From NCBI RefSeq assembly GCF_963678635.1, contig NC_087068.1, positions 11,538,027-11,602,026 of the forward strand: DNA of 64,000 nt, read 5' to 3'. The translations under genes were made by a program, and so were the position numbers. Numbering within the stretch: position 1 is the first letter of the stretch; every line of letters starts with the position of its first letter. This DNA comes from Symsagittifera roscoffensis (lineage: Eukaryota; Xenacoelomorpha; Acoela; Convolutidae). Shown here in pieces: positions 25,111-36,100 of the stretch. The notes under the pieces were generated by a model. It made no database searches. It had not been told where the DNA came from and saw only the letters and a list, made by a program, of their open reading frames with translations.

Positions 25111-25501
25111 AACAGTGATCTTTGGGGAAAATCGGAGAATTGGGTAATTTTAAGTCGGCTTTAAATCTCTTCAGAAAGTTTGCATGGTCGTCTGGAAGAT
25201 GGTAATCTTTAAATTTTAAGGCATATTGTGTTCTTCAGGATTTATAAGTAGAGTGCCGGTAATATCCTCCATTTTTTATATTAAAATTTTTCTTGTTTTG
25301 AGGGATTAGTGTTTGTTTTTAAAGATGAAATGTAAAAGGACCTTCTCCGAGAAGGTAATGCTCCTGAAGTTATATTTGGAATTGTCGATAGGTAAACACT
25401 TAGAAGTACAGTTTTCTGCTCGTGTGTGGGAATTATTGCAAACTTCTGTTGACTGAGCAAAACAACAATTCAAGATATGATAGCTACAATAATTTTGAGC
25501 T

Positions 25502-26443
25502 TTAAATTAGCTTAAGAGCTATTCGAAGAGTCTTGGCCATTGAACTTTCTTCTCCCGACGGGATACTACACTTAAAGAGTGTATTAGTTTTTACAGCGAC
25601 CGACGGTCTATCTACAGTTTTTACATTTACAAGATTAAAATGGACTCTATTAGATAAATTTTTTTGTATTTTGTTGATTGAAGCAACTGCAAACTTTTCG
25701 TCGAGGTAAAAAGGTGGATGGGCTTCGCCCGATTTTAATCTAGATAAGAGGTGAGTAAAACCCATATCTTTTCCTGGGATGTGGGAAGTTTTAAAGTTAA
25801 AAGATAACACTCTGTTTACCCAACGGGTCAATCGGCTATGCGTAGTCTTTTTTCCGTGGTTTGCCGAAAGAGTAGAAAGTAAGACTTCATTGTCCGTAAC
25901 AAATTCGAATTCTGCCCCATAAAGGTAATTGCTAAAGTGTTCTGGGGCCAAACCACGCCGAGTAGTTCTAATTTGTTCGTAGAATACTTCATTTTTTGAT
26001 TATTGAAAAACTTTGAAGCGAATGCAATCATTTTGCATTGCCCCACTTTCGGTTGTCTAAAGTTGCGCCCAGGCCGCTATGTGATGCGTCCGTTCTTAAC
26101 CTGGTTTTTTCTTTCGTATCAAAGTGGCTGTTTTCTGTAATATTTTCAATTTCGGTTCTTAGTTTTTTCGAAGGCTGAGGAATGATTATTGTCCCAAATA
26201 AAAACAGATTTTTTTGTTTAAAAGAGGACGTATTGGGAACTTAACATCGATTATTTTGGAAACAATTTTACATACTGGTTTTTAGAGCCGAAGAATGATC
26301 GCAGTTCCGAATTGATCTTGGGTATTGGTAAATTTTTGATGGCATCTGCTTTACCGACCAACGGTTGTACTCCCTCTCCCAAAACTTTGAAACCTAGCCA
26401 TTCTTTTTCAGGTTTGAAGAACGCGCATTTCGCTCATATCACC
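25502..26443 (-). pseudogene. RNase H region of the Mag-like element
   Basis: Ancestral-position copy of D2. It has the RNase H Glu block (YSTNKLELLGVVW) at 25828-26046 and the Asp block (FVTDNEVLLSTL) plus SHIPGKDMGFTHLLSRL at 25502-25951. A frameshift separates the two. The 5' part is the RT connection. RNase H would degrade the RNA strand during cDNA synthesis. Confidence 0.8.
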
Positions 26444-27060
26444 GCCATAATGATCTTGTCAAAAAATATTAAGATTTTATAGACTATTGATTTATGTTCC
26501 TCCAGAGATCCCTTCGATGCTACCAGTATATCCTCTAAATAACAGTTTGTGAAGGGAATGTTCTTTAAAAAGTGAGTCCAAGACCCGTTGAAATTCATTG
26601 GGAATATCACCCAATTGATAAAATCTAGTTAAAAACCGATAGGGTTATGTTGTTTCAACGCCTACGATACTGAAATTACATTGTTTACTCGTTTTCTCGC
26701 ACAATTTACGTTGACTATATGCGTCTTTAAGATCCAAGTTGCTAAACCAGACTTTTCTATTGTGTTTTTATGAGATTTGTAAGGCCACGTTGTCTATAAG
26801 TTCGTAAGTATTTGGTTGGCATTTGAACAATTTGGAATCTAATGCCAATTTAATCGAACTGTCTTTTTTTCTGGTTATAACAATCGGGCTGATAAAACAA
26901 TCTTCGTCACACTTTTCAAGTTTTATAATGTAACCCTCGGTCTCCATTCTTTTCATTTTTTCATTTACTCCCGCTAAATTTGCCTGTTTAAAAGGGGAAT
27001 GGCATTGTGTGACCCTGTGATCATTAGGAATTTTTCTCACTCGGGAGAATAGTTCTTTGA
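26444..27060 (-). pseudogene. Reverse transcriptase of the Mag-like element
   Basis: The N-terminal fingers are visible at 26768-27040 (SPIVITRKKDSSIKLALDS). Further down, in other frames, come LGDIPNEFQRVLDS and the catalytic box, which reads YLED (26541-26530) instead of YxDD, so the first catalytic Asp is Glu. Stops and frameshifts lie between blocks. Confidence 0.78.
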
Positions 27061-27508
27061 ACTGAAAAAAAAGTTTTTTTTGTTGAATGAGGTTTAGTCC
27101 ACTTACTCTCGAATGGTGGTTGGGTGACTGTGCAAATCGGCTGAGGGCTTTTCTTCACTGATCCACCCGTTGGATTGTGTCCTAACGATGATCTTTTCTA
27201 GGATGTTGATGGTATCGTCCGTGAAGCCGCAATACAGGTCTTTAATTCTCATCTCCACTTACATTATTCCGGTTAAGGTTGAGGTATCTTAGTTAAAGCT
27301 CGTGCAACACGTTTTGTTTCAAAAAGCTTACAGGGTTCGCTGGGTCTACCGGAATGTTCATGTTCAAGATCATTCAGGATCATTTCCGATCCCAAACCTG
27401 TGTTTAACAGTTTCTTGGTTTCAAGCCCGTTTTCATCGTGGATTTTTCTAACGCTCAGTACCGAGAAATCGTCGTCGTCACACTATCCGCATTCATTCCA
27501 GGCGTTTA

Positions 27509-28581
27509 TCACATCGCACGTTTCTTGATTTTCACCCACCAACTTTCCGGAGAGACGTATGTACAATCCTCAGTATTTACATAGTTATCCTCTACCGTAT
27601 TTACAGTGGGTAGTTTGTTACGAGATTTACATAATTTGGCAAAGTGTCCTTTGTAGTTACAAGTGTTACTTGTTTTGTCCTTCGCTGGGCATACGTTTAG
27701 GTGTCCTTTCGTAAATGGGTTCCCACATTTCATTCACGCGTTACTTCTTTCTATGTTGAGGTTTGGTTCTTTCTTGATCTGATTGTGAGTGTTAAAAGAT
27801 TTAAAAGCCGGTCCATTGGTCAATGAAATTGCCGTGTTGGTCAGTTGTTGATTGTTAAAATACACTTTTTCATCGATCAAGGCCTGGTTGAATGCTTGTG
27901 AAGGGCTTATCGTGGCGAATTGAAGTTTCCTTAAGGTGTAAGTGTTCCTCATGTTACAAATGAAAACATCTTTTATCCACTCGGCTTCGTCATGTTACAA
28001 GTCCTTGCCAAGTCCGTCAGTACTCGCAAGGATTATTCATATGAGTCCCGGTCTTCCTGTTTGCGATTTAATAATTTGTACCTCTCGAACGTTGTGTAAG
28101 GAGGTTTACTGAATGATGCGTCAAGTAAAGTCCAGAAGTCTGTGAATGAGATGGATAAAATTTTTACCCGCTGGATTTTTTGAGCGAAGACCCTATTTCC
28201 TTCGCTCCCTAGAGCTAAAAACAAGATCGAGCGAATTTTTTGTCCGCTTCAGCCCGTCTCATTCCATTGAGTTTTTTTTTCTTTTTATTGATCCGCTTTT
28301 CTTCGGCGGCTTCATATTGTTTCATTGCGTTCTTGTTCCTCGTCTCTCTACTGGCTCTGACTGCGTCCGACTCGCTTACTGTGACTTGCTCTGAAATGGG
28401 GAATTGTCTTTCTGGTACCTCCGGTCCGTTTAGACTCTCTATGTCCAGATTTTGTTTTGCAATTATCGCTTATTGAAATTGGTCACTCCATTGGGTCTAG
28501 GAATGCGATGATTCTAGAGTAGGGTTCGGCCAAAAGCAGGGGACTCTACGCACGATCGGTTTAATTCATTAGACTGCGCCA
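27509..28581 (-). pseudogene. gag: gag of the Mag-like element
   Basis: It probably began with an ATG that overlaps the primer site (MAQSNELNRS...). Capsid-like frames lie at 28033-28224 and 27734-27952. The nucleocapsid part (27509-27733) has a CPAK signature and GHFAKLC. In the first knuckle one Cys codon is a TGA stop, and in the second the first Cys reads Ser. Related Mag-family Gag proteins package the element RNA. This copy is dead. Confidence 0.75.
28572..28581 (-). promoter_or_regulatory. tRNA-Ser-type primer-binding site
   Basis: TGGCGCAGTC on the minus strand, directly inside the 5' LTR. This decamer is a common Ty3/gypsy primer site complementary to a serine tRNA 3' end. Confidence 0.7.
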
Positions 28582-28792
28582 TAGTAAAGTATTCTGTTAA
28601 TCTGTGAGTTATGTACATTTAATGTACAATTACTTAACGAATAAAACAGATAAGATAGAATGTGAATTTGAAACGTTCCAAGACAACAACTGAACGAACA
28701 CCGTACGATCCACCGATGGTCATATCGTACAAAGTTAACTGTTATTTAAGGTCCCAAAGGTCATATAAAATAGCTAAAAACAAATCACAACA
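28582..28792 (-). repeat. 5' LTR of the Mag-like element
   Basis: About 210 bp. The outer 170 bp match 20634-20804, and the inner roughly 40 bp run up to the primer site. The outer end is ACA on the plus strand. Confidence 0.75.
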
Positions 28793-28949
28793 TAGGGTGT
28801 CATTCATCCGTATTATTATGATTATTAGTATCTTTGTCATATCATATAATGATTATTTGAACACTCAGCCATTTTAAGTTTTTATACTCTGAAATATTTG
28901 TGCTGGCCTTGTAGGCTATTATTGTTATTATACTGTGACTTTTAAGGTA

Positions 28950-29147
28950 TCAGAATACACGCAAACACATCTGCATTTCATCGCGTTCAGTTTCGATAAT
29001 TTGTAATTTAATGTTCAGAAACAAAAGACCTTCGATCGCCATCTCTTGATATCTTGAATGAAGAGTAACCGGTTTACCAGCCGGTAGGACATAAGCCAAC
29101 GGAGTAGTTAGTATTACGGAATGTGTCTCCAGAACAAAGTTTAACAT
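28950..29147 (-). CDS. Unrecognised 65-codon open frame
   Basis: An ATG at 29147 opens a frame with protein-like composition (contains LPAGKPVTLHSRYQEMAIEG), also open a few codons upstream. No family is recognised and no second copy exists in the window. It lies between the Mag-like 5' LTR and the next element. It may be a fragment of another mobile element, a host exon, or chance. Confidence 0.2.
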   Translation of the reverse strand: MLNFVLETHSVILTTPLAYVLPAGKPVTLHSRYQEMAIEGLLFLNIKLQIIETERDEMQMCLRVF

Positions 29148-29479
29148 GGCGCATTCATCAGACTCGGATCAGAAAAATCCACTCATTACACCGACTTTTT
29201 GATTCTGTCATACAAACAGAACCGCCAATGAATGGTCAAATTGGATAGTGGGTTTAAAAAAACTGCTATATTTGCCCAAAAAAGCACTGAAGTACGAATA
29301 TTACTAAGGAATCGATCCATGACTCCGTCAATTAGACCACCGTCACTCTGACTCGATATCGAAAAGTCGATCGACGACGAAACAAAGACACAAAAAAGAA
29401 AAAAGAGACCGAGAGTAACGTAACAAAAAAAATCAGATAAGAAAACGAAAGACAAAAGATAGACGCTGAAATCATGTTA

Positions 29480-30130
29480 TGCGGAACAGTTCCTTGGGTG
29501 AGGCGGATACGAAAGCAAAAAGTTACACATACGTGTTTCTAGAACAAGAAACCCAAAAACCAATCCGACAAAAAAAGAATCCGACAAAGGACCTATGCGT
29601 GAAACTAGAAGATGTATTTGTAACTAGGAAGATAAAAGCTTTTGAAAATTACAACTGTTTATGGCGGGTCCGGAAAAAATGAACCTCTCGAGCAATTCAT
29701 GTGGAATTAGTTGAATTGGCATTTAAAGCAGATTGCGGGGACCAAAAAACCCGGTGGGTACGCGATATGTTTACAGCGCACACAAGCTAAGCAGCACACA
29801 AATGTTTACAGCACCGCTTGAAAATTGGCAGGTGAGACCAGTTCCAAAAAATCTACTGCAAATCAAATATTAACTACGTGAAAGAAGCTGAAGAAGCCGA
29901 AGTTGAGACACAGCAAGAACAACATGAGGACAACCTGATTGCAATTGCATTTGCGCAGTTTGCATCCCAAAGCATTGGGAGACACTAAACAGTCATTACT
30001 CGGTACTCTATGCCAAAAAAAGGGCAACATTCAAAAAGGAAGAAATGAATGGACACTGGTTGAACTGAAAAACCTTAGGAGATACAATTATAGCAAAAGA
30101 AGGATCGGGAAATCTTATGTCGTTTCATAA
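29480..30130 (+). pseudogene. gag: gag remnant of the element interrupted by the 18.85 kb insertion
   Basis: Broken open frames on the plus strand (29479-29682, about 29690-29990, 29939-30130). One contains ELAFKADCGDQKTRWVRDMF followed at the usual spacing by a CLQHRL-like block and a KEAEEAEVETQQ block. This pattern fits the C-terminal capsid region of Ty3/gypsy Gag proteins of the Mag/K02A2.6 type. Stops and frameshifts are frequent. It is in the same orientation as the RT pieces at 30660-30974 and 49825-50400. Confidence 0.55.
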
Positions 30131-30314
30131 TGAACATATCACTGACAGACAACATAAATCAAAAAAGGGGCGATATGGAATAACATTCCGAAAGAGTACG
30201 CAATACATAACCTTGCTTGCTCTAGCGGTGTTAACATTGAACCATTTAATAGACTGATTTATCCAATCGAAACCGTATGGTGGACAGTAAACTCCGCACA
30301 CCAAAATAACACCA

Positions 30315-30468
30315 AACTAAGGTGGGAACCAAAGTAGATGGACATCAAACCTAAGGTGGAAACCAAAATAAATGGACATCTAACCTAGTCGATCTAAATA
30401 ACCTCAATACTAAGGTGGAAACCAAAATAGATGGACATCTAACCTAGTCGATCTAAATGTCCTCAATA
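30315..30468 (+). repeat. Short tandem repeat, 59 bp unit
   Basis: Two full units (30351-30409 and 30410-30468) differ at only a few positions. A partial unit precedes them at 30315-30350. Each contains CTAAGGTGGAAACCAAAATA and ATGGACATCTAACC. Confidence 0.85.
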
Positions 30469-30659
30469 CTAACAAATTATAATTAAACTAAGGCAAGAAA
30501 AACCCAAATACCAAACAGTTCTAATCATCAATGTTGACGACTCGGATTCAATTAACGCCAGTTTGATCAAGGCTATCTGTCGGGGGTTATGTACACAATT
30601 CGGAAGATCAAAAACTCATGTAGTAAAACAGAATTAGTGAACTTTTTCAATGCAAAATA

Positions 30660-30974
30660 ACAAAAAGTTAGAGGACCCATTCACCTCAAGGAATGAAAAG
30701 ATTGATTATAAGCACGTGAAAATTTAGTGATAAACAGTTAGTAAGATGTAGTCATCACAGTTTAGAGAGACCAATTGATCAAACTGGCGTTGGACTCCAA
30801 CAAAATCAATAAAGACATCATAAAAATAGAAAAAAAACGCCGAACATAGAGCTCCTACCACAAAACGTAGCCCATGCTATCAAAACGCCAGGCCGGGGAG
30901 AGATTTTTTTTCGACATTCGACTTATGATACGCTGACGCGCAACTCTCGCTGAATCAGAAAATCAGAGAACAAC
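30660..30974 (+). pseudogene. 5' half of a decayed RT, cut by the young element
   Basis: Translated blocks include VVITV and LIKLALDSNKINKDII, then sequence resembling the next RT block, which leads directly to the LTR at 30975. These are the fingers and early palm of a Ty3/gypsy RT. The continuation, including a mutated catalytic box, resumes at 49825, so the 18.85 kb element inserted inside this gene. It contained stops independent of the insertion. Confidence 0.7.
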
Positions 30975-31089
30975 TGGAACCTGATCTAAACTATATTTTA
31001 TGATTGGATAAATTAAATGTTTTACCAATGTAAAGTATTTAATATTAACCAATCATGATCCATCTAACTAACAACCCACTTATTTGTAA

Positions 31090-31117
31090 GTGCTGAAGTT
31101 ACTTGTAATTTCAGCAC
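31090..31117 (+). promoter_or_regulatory. LTR hairpin with compensatory changes
   Basis: 13 nt arms (GTGCTGAAGTTAC and GTAATTTCAGCAC) with a G-U or G-T position. The old LTRs keep the stem with different inner pairs: AAACTA/TAGTTT at 19762-19789 and a shorter one at 1671-1695. A role in RNA 3' end formation or transcription is inferred only. Confidence 0.65.
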
Positions 31118-31246
31118 CAGAGAGATTTGAATTTAACTTAGAAATTAGTTGGACTCTCCCGAGCACTTCAGCAGCCGCAATAAACCAGTATACCCTAGAT
31201 CTATTGAGCCTAGCAGAGACTAGTTAAACAACCTGAGACTAGATAG

Positions 31247-31253
31247 TATAAGA
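31247..31253 (+). promoter_or_regulatory. Candidate TATA box in the LTR
   Basis: TATAAGA within a block conserved in all four LTRs of both elements. Its position downstream of the AATAAA at 31179 is awkward for a normal U3-R-U5 layout, so one of the two motifs is probably not functional. Confidence 0.4.
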
Positions 31254-31384
31254 GTAAGATTAGGATCGGTATTAGACTAAGAAGTTGCACGAATCTATCC
31301 GGCCGAAAATAAGATAGCGTGACGAGCAGACGGTGTACCCTATCCGAAATTACTCTATGAGTTACGCCCCAGTCATAACTCATC

Positions 31385-31394
31385 TGGTGCGACC
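31385..31394 (+). promoter_or_regulatory. Primer-binding site
   Basis: TGGTGCGACC starts two bases after the LTR and is identical in the old copy. It starts with TGG as expected for pairing to a tRNA CCA end. The matching tRNA could not be assigned. Confidence 0.75.
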
Positions 31395-31497
31395 ATAAGT
31401 CTCGAACAAGACCTTATTAGATTAGAATTAACCAAAATTAGATTAGAAATTAGACAAAAACATTTACAAAATGTTATACGACAATAATTTAATTGAA

Positions 31498-31704
31498 ATG
31501 TCTCTCCGACTCAATAGATCCGAACCAATATTCCGAACCATAATAGAACTACCCGGAATTGGAAGAAGACATCGAACCAAAGACGACATACGACAAAGTA
31601 GAAACTTGCCGTATAGTTATATGATAGTTCGGCAAAAGCCAGAACAAACTTTTATATTTCGAATACTACTTGCAATGAATTTAGATTTCCATTTGCAAAC
31701 ATAA
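31498..31704 (+). CDS. ORF0, small Arg-rich leader protein
   Basis: 68 codons from the ATG at 31498. An upstream in-frame ATG at 31471 would add nine residues, but the old copy has stops there, so 31498 is preferred. The middle is arginine-rich (GIGRRHRTKDDIRQSRNLP) and the end contains QTFIFRILLAMNL. Both parts are recognisable in the old copy (19412-19208) despite a frameshift there, with similar amino acids. It lies in the leader about 100 nt after the primer site and would be the first ORF met by scanning ribosomes. No family is recognised. An RNA-binding or nuclear-targeting role is only suggested by the basic patch. Confidence 0.6.
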   Translation: MSLRLNRSEPIFRTIIELPGIGRRHRTKDDIRQSRNLPYSYMIVRQKPEQTFIFRILLAMNLDFHLQT

Positions 31705-32035
31705 AACCTTGAAGTAAATCTTCAAAATCATTTCAGGCGCTAAACAAAATTAATATTATACAATAACGATTGATAAAAAGATCTAAGATCGTTTTCCTAA
31801 AATTCTGCAGTATTATACAAAACATGTTTGAAAAATATTTATTGGAAAATAAAAATAAAAATTAGTAGCATGACAATAAATGGTTAGTAATCATAAATCA
31901 TCCTGTTGTTCCAGCTTCATCACCTAAAACATAACAGCAATCATCAAACCCACTAATATCATAAAAACACTAAATCTTTCCTTTACACAAATTTAAAACC
32001 TCATTAAAACTTAAAGTCACTTAATTTTAAAACCA

Positions 32036-32120
32036 GATCATCAAGGCTTATCCTTGGATCTTAAATCATTTTCTACTTCATTACATTTTAAATTTGATCA
32101 TCAAGGCTTATCCTTGGATC
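32036..32120 (+). promoter_or_regulatory. Twin leader hairpins
   Basis: Two exact copies of a 25 nt motif (32036-32060 and 32096-32120), each with CAAGG-CTTAT-CCTTG as stem-loop and GATC at both edges, 35 nt apart. The pair is also present in the old element. The position between primer site and gag fits an RNA packaging or dimerisation signal, which is inference. Confidence 0.65.
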
Positions 32121-32634
32121 AAACAGAACAACTTTGTTCTCCCCCACCCACTTAATTAGTGTCTAACGACCTCAAACGTCGATTCACTACCCAACCCTTT
32201 CTAAAGACCCAAGACTAATAGAAATTTTTAAACAAAACTAATCATTCAAATTAGGATAAACAGTGAAGAACTTCGGTTATTCATCCTTCACTTGATCCCC
32301 CCTCTTACCAGACCCAGGATAAATCTTAGACTTAGTAAGTTTAAAATAGTACCTAACGAACTACTCGCGTTCTAATTATACCTGAACCTTGTGGATCGAT
32401 TTACTATTCTCCAACCCTTGAACACAATCACTCCCTTAAGTAAGATTAAGTAAGTTAACACCTTAGCTTATACTAGTCACGAGAAAGTAAAATCATTCTC
32501 CGGAATCGATATACTTTTCTCTCCAACCCTGAACAAAAAGACCCAGGTTAAGCTAACCAAAAAATCGTAAGAACTAACAGTTTAAGAAAATAGAAATCAT
32601 TTAACAACCTTTTGCATCCGTCATCCTAAACCTT

Positions 32635-33102
32635 ATGTCATTTAAAAACCTAGGAAATAAACAAACAATCATTTTACACAATTGTGAAATAGATAACAAA
32701 AAATACGACCTTGTAATCACACCTCATACACAAACAGTTGGATACATTCGCACAAAACGACAAACACTAAAGAGAAAAATAATAACTAAACAAAGACAAA
32801 TAACACGAAAAAGATTTTCAAAGAATCGAAACGCATTTTCAGAATCAGAAATCAACAGTTTAGACGAACTTTACAAACTAAAAGAATCAGTAGATAAAAA
32901 TTACCCACTTCACGATCAATTATATTTTTCTGACTCAGAAACAACTTCAAATTCATCACAAAGAGGAAAAAGAAGAATAAAAAAGCAGTACAAACACAAA
33001 CCAGTACATCTATACAATTGGAATCAACCAATTCGACACATTAATAATTACATATTAACAGTCATCGAACGAAAAAATGAGCTCAACACACACTCCAGGT
33101 GA
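32635..33102 (+). CDS. ORF1, basic 155-residue protein upstream of gag
   Basis: A complete ORF whose last 26 nt overlap the start of gag-pol in another frame. The N-terminal 30-50 residues include KKYDLVITPHTQTVGYIRTK, also seen in the old copy (from 18315), which supports a real protein. Residues about 40-65 are strongly Arg/Lys-rich. An acidic Ser-rich patch (around DSETTSNSSQ) and a second basic cluster follow. There is no membrane segment or zinc motif. I do not recognise a family. The charge pattern would suit a nuclear or RNA-binding regulator, but that is inference. Confidence 0.75.
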   Translation: MSFKNLGNKQTIILHNCEIDNKKYDLVITPHTQTVGYIRTKRQTLKRKIITKQRQITRKRFSKNRNAFSESEINSLDELYKLKESVDKNYPLHDQLYFSDSETTSNSSQRGKRRIKKQYKHKPVHLYNWNQPIRHINNYILTVIERKNELNTHSR

Positions 33103-36100
33103 AGAAACTCCAGATGATGATGAAATCTTTCCCTTTATAGTAAACGCAGATACTGATAGAGGACAACACTTATTTTGTCAAAATTTACTCATAAATTTAT
33201 TTGAACCCGGAATTAGTCCATGTAAAACAGAGTTCCCCGATGTAAAAATCAAAAGACAAATCATAGATCACTATCTAAAAGATATATGCAACATAACACA
33301 ACAGTATGGAATCTACTCTATAGAATTCACTTCCCCAAACCATAATAATAGAACATATACTATTCAAACAGACGATCTCGATTTAGAATTTTCAAAAGTC
33401 TTTTCAGAATATATAAAAAGCATCCAATACCATAACTCACAAAGAGCAAACTCCATTTTCACCAATGAAGTTTTCGCAATAATATATAGTTATATTTCAA
33501 TATTAGAAAATGAACTACCATTAACAAATGTCTCACCGACAGACACATCTAAACATTTAAGAGTACGACATGAAATCACACTACTCTCTAGTTATTTGAA
33601 CGTCATTAAAGAAAATTTCACGAAAGACGACGTTTCACAACATACCAGACACGATTTACAAAAAATTTTAGCATGGTTCATAATAGATTATTTCACACAC
33701 AATATTGATTTAATTGCACAAGCAAGAAAAAATTTTAGACCCCAAAATTCGAACGATGAAACCGCTATCACAGAACAATCAGATTATGTTTGGGACCCCG
33801 AATGGTCTCATCCCGCATTTATAAGCTTCCCACAATCAATCTCAAGTCAAGCAATAGGTACAATATCTTACATAAGAGACTATGTAAGAGTAATACCATT
33901 AACAATTGATGCAACACCATTAAACTATAATACATTTTTACCCGATACACAAAATAATAGTTTAAACTCTACAGTCATACACAATGAAAACCTCAATGGA
34001 ACTAGGAATCTTACTCAACAAGATATCCAGACACCATCACACTTCATAAATGAAGAAATTGTACACACAACAACTACACAACAAAGTATTTCACCAATAC
34101 GCCCAAATTTAACAACACCAAGAAATACAAATCCTTCACAAACACAGGTAACCTTACAATCAACCGTAAAACCTTCGGTTGCCCCTAAATATTCACATAT
34201 GGATTACCAAACATACAAACCCATGACAATACCATCAAAAACACGCAAAACATTCACTAGAAACAACTTTGCAGACCATAATTATAATTATACACATCCG
34301 TCAAAAACAAATTATCAACCACAAAGGAATTTTAATCAATATACAAAACCTCGAAACTGGGATAACCCAACAGCCCAATATAATTCAAATAATTTTCAAC
34401 CAAATCCTCCACAGGATCGCAGTGAAAATTACCCATTTTTTCAACAAAATAAAAATAAAAAACAAACATCTTATCAAATGGATTATTTATCCTCAGATGA
34501 AGATTTCTTACAACCAGATATATTTGCACCAAATACTCAAGAATATCGTAGACAAGGAATACAGAAAACACGTACAAACCATAGAAATTTTTCTCCACAA
34601 TCAATAGATGCACAATATCAACAACCAATTCAACAACCAAATCCAATTAATATACAATCTTTTCAACCAATTCAACAACAAAATCCAATGACTACACACT
34701 CGTATCAACCATCACAAATGCAAAATGAAATACCACTCCCGTATTATCTTCAACAACATGAAATAACAAGAAACCAACTTTCAAATTTTTCTCAAATGCC
34801 AAATGCAGCTGAATCATTACAAATGACAATGAATCCATACCTTATGGGTGGATCATCAATAACATCAAATAAACCCTTAATGGTTTTCACAGGAACAGAC
34901 CCTGAATACTCTGTAGAAGACTATTTAAATGCAGTAACAGCAAACCTGATTTTAAATATCGGACCTGAACCAATAAATACGCCACTACATCAAAATTGGA
35001 TACATCGACGCACAGCGTTAATACAAACAACCTTAGATGGCGCAGCCCAAAAATGGTTTTCAGTACTACCTCAAGAAATAAAATCAAACTGGAAAAGATT
35101 TACACAAGAATTTTCAAAAATGTTTGACTCCGAAAGAAACAAACAACAACAAAGAGTTTTATGTAATGAAATTCGCAGATTACCAAACGAAACCATCAAG
35201 CAAATAGCAGTAAGAATCGAAACACTAGTTCGAAAAGCATATTCACTAAATACACACGACTATAAAAACACTAAGATGACAGAAATCTTAATGATGACCT
35301 TAACACCACAATTAAGGAAAATAGCAATAAAAAAGAGAGCATCCCATCCTTCTTCAATTCGAGAACCCGATTTAGATTTTCGAAAACTAGTAGACAAACT
35401 AGAACAAGCAGAAATTACGATGAAACTAGAAGAAACGGAAAATCTGAAATTACAATACGTTAACAAAATTGAAACGACTCCCACTAATATTAATAATATA
35501 CAAGAATCAGAAACAGATCTCGTTGAAAAAATCACTGAAATACTCAATATTTACGAAAAGAACCCGAACTTTAAAGGCAAACCATCTTTCAAAAAATGGT
35601 GTAATTATTGCCGACGATACGGACATAGTATTTCCGAATGTAGACAAAAACAACAAGATAGTCAAAATAAACCTCAAAAATACAAAGAACCAAATAAATC
35701 ATTTTATCAATACATGAAAAAAGATCAAAATCTACCAAACAAAAATGTATACAGCAACAACAGTTCAGGAAAGCCACTTCCGAACAATACAAGTTATACA
35801 AGAAATCAATCCCCATATAACTCAAGTTATAGAGGAAGATCACCAGAACGAAGAAACACGTATAATTCATCACAAAATCACTACAATAGACCAAATAGTA
35901 GAAATAACTACTCCAGATCAAATTCGAATACACAACGATTTGTTTCTAGATCTAATTCCCAACCAAGAAATAACTACTATCCAAACAACCAATCACGAAA
36001 TTCATCATACAATAGGAATAGAAACTACTCCTATAATAGAAATAGAAGTTATTCAAACAACCGAAACCAGAATTACCCAAACAATCGATCAAGAAATAAC

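Larger units (their letters stand above)
20634..28792 (-). mobile_element. Decayed Mag-like Ty3/gypsy element with internal duplications
   Basis: Short related terminal repeats lie at 20634-20804 and 28582-28792. Just inside the 5' copy is a TGGCGCAGTC primer site. Between them, reading minus, are gag with CPAK-type zinc knuckles, RT, RNase H, integrase and a Pol C-terminus, all broken. Two internal duplications (21197-22050 = 22957-23810; 22056-22955 = 25543-26443) make the order RT-RH-IN-Cterm-RH-Cterm. No matching target duplication was found at the ends, and the 3' LTR appears to lack its last roughly 40 bp. Confidence 0.8.
30975..31382 (+). repeat. 5' LTR of the young element
   Basis: 408 bp, TGGAAC...AACTCA. 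Contains a near-perfect 28 nt palindrome (31090-31117), an AATAAA at 31179-31184 and a TATAAGA at 31247-31253. The TATAAGAG block is conserved in the old LTRs; the AATAAA is not. Confidence 0.97.

Noticed and set aside
20634..28792. Target-site duplication for the Mag-like element
   Set aside because: The 4-5 bases flanking the two LTRs do not match, probably because the 3' LTR end is truncated.
30301..30468. CRISPR-like array
   Set aside because: Units are directly abutting without unique spacers and the context is eukaryotic; it is a tandem repeat.
31179..31184. AATAAA as the LTR polyadenylation signal
   Set aside because: Not conserved in the old LTRs and located before the conserved TATA-like block, so I did not annotate it as functional.
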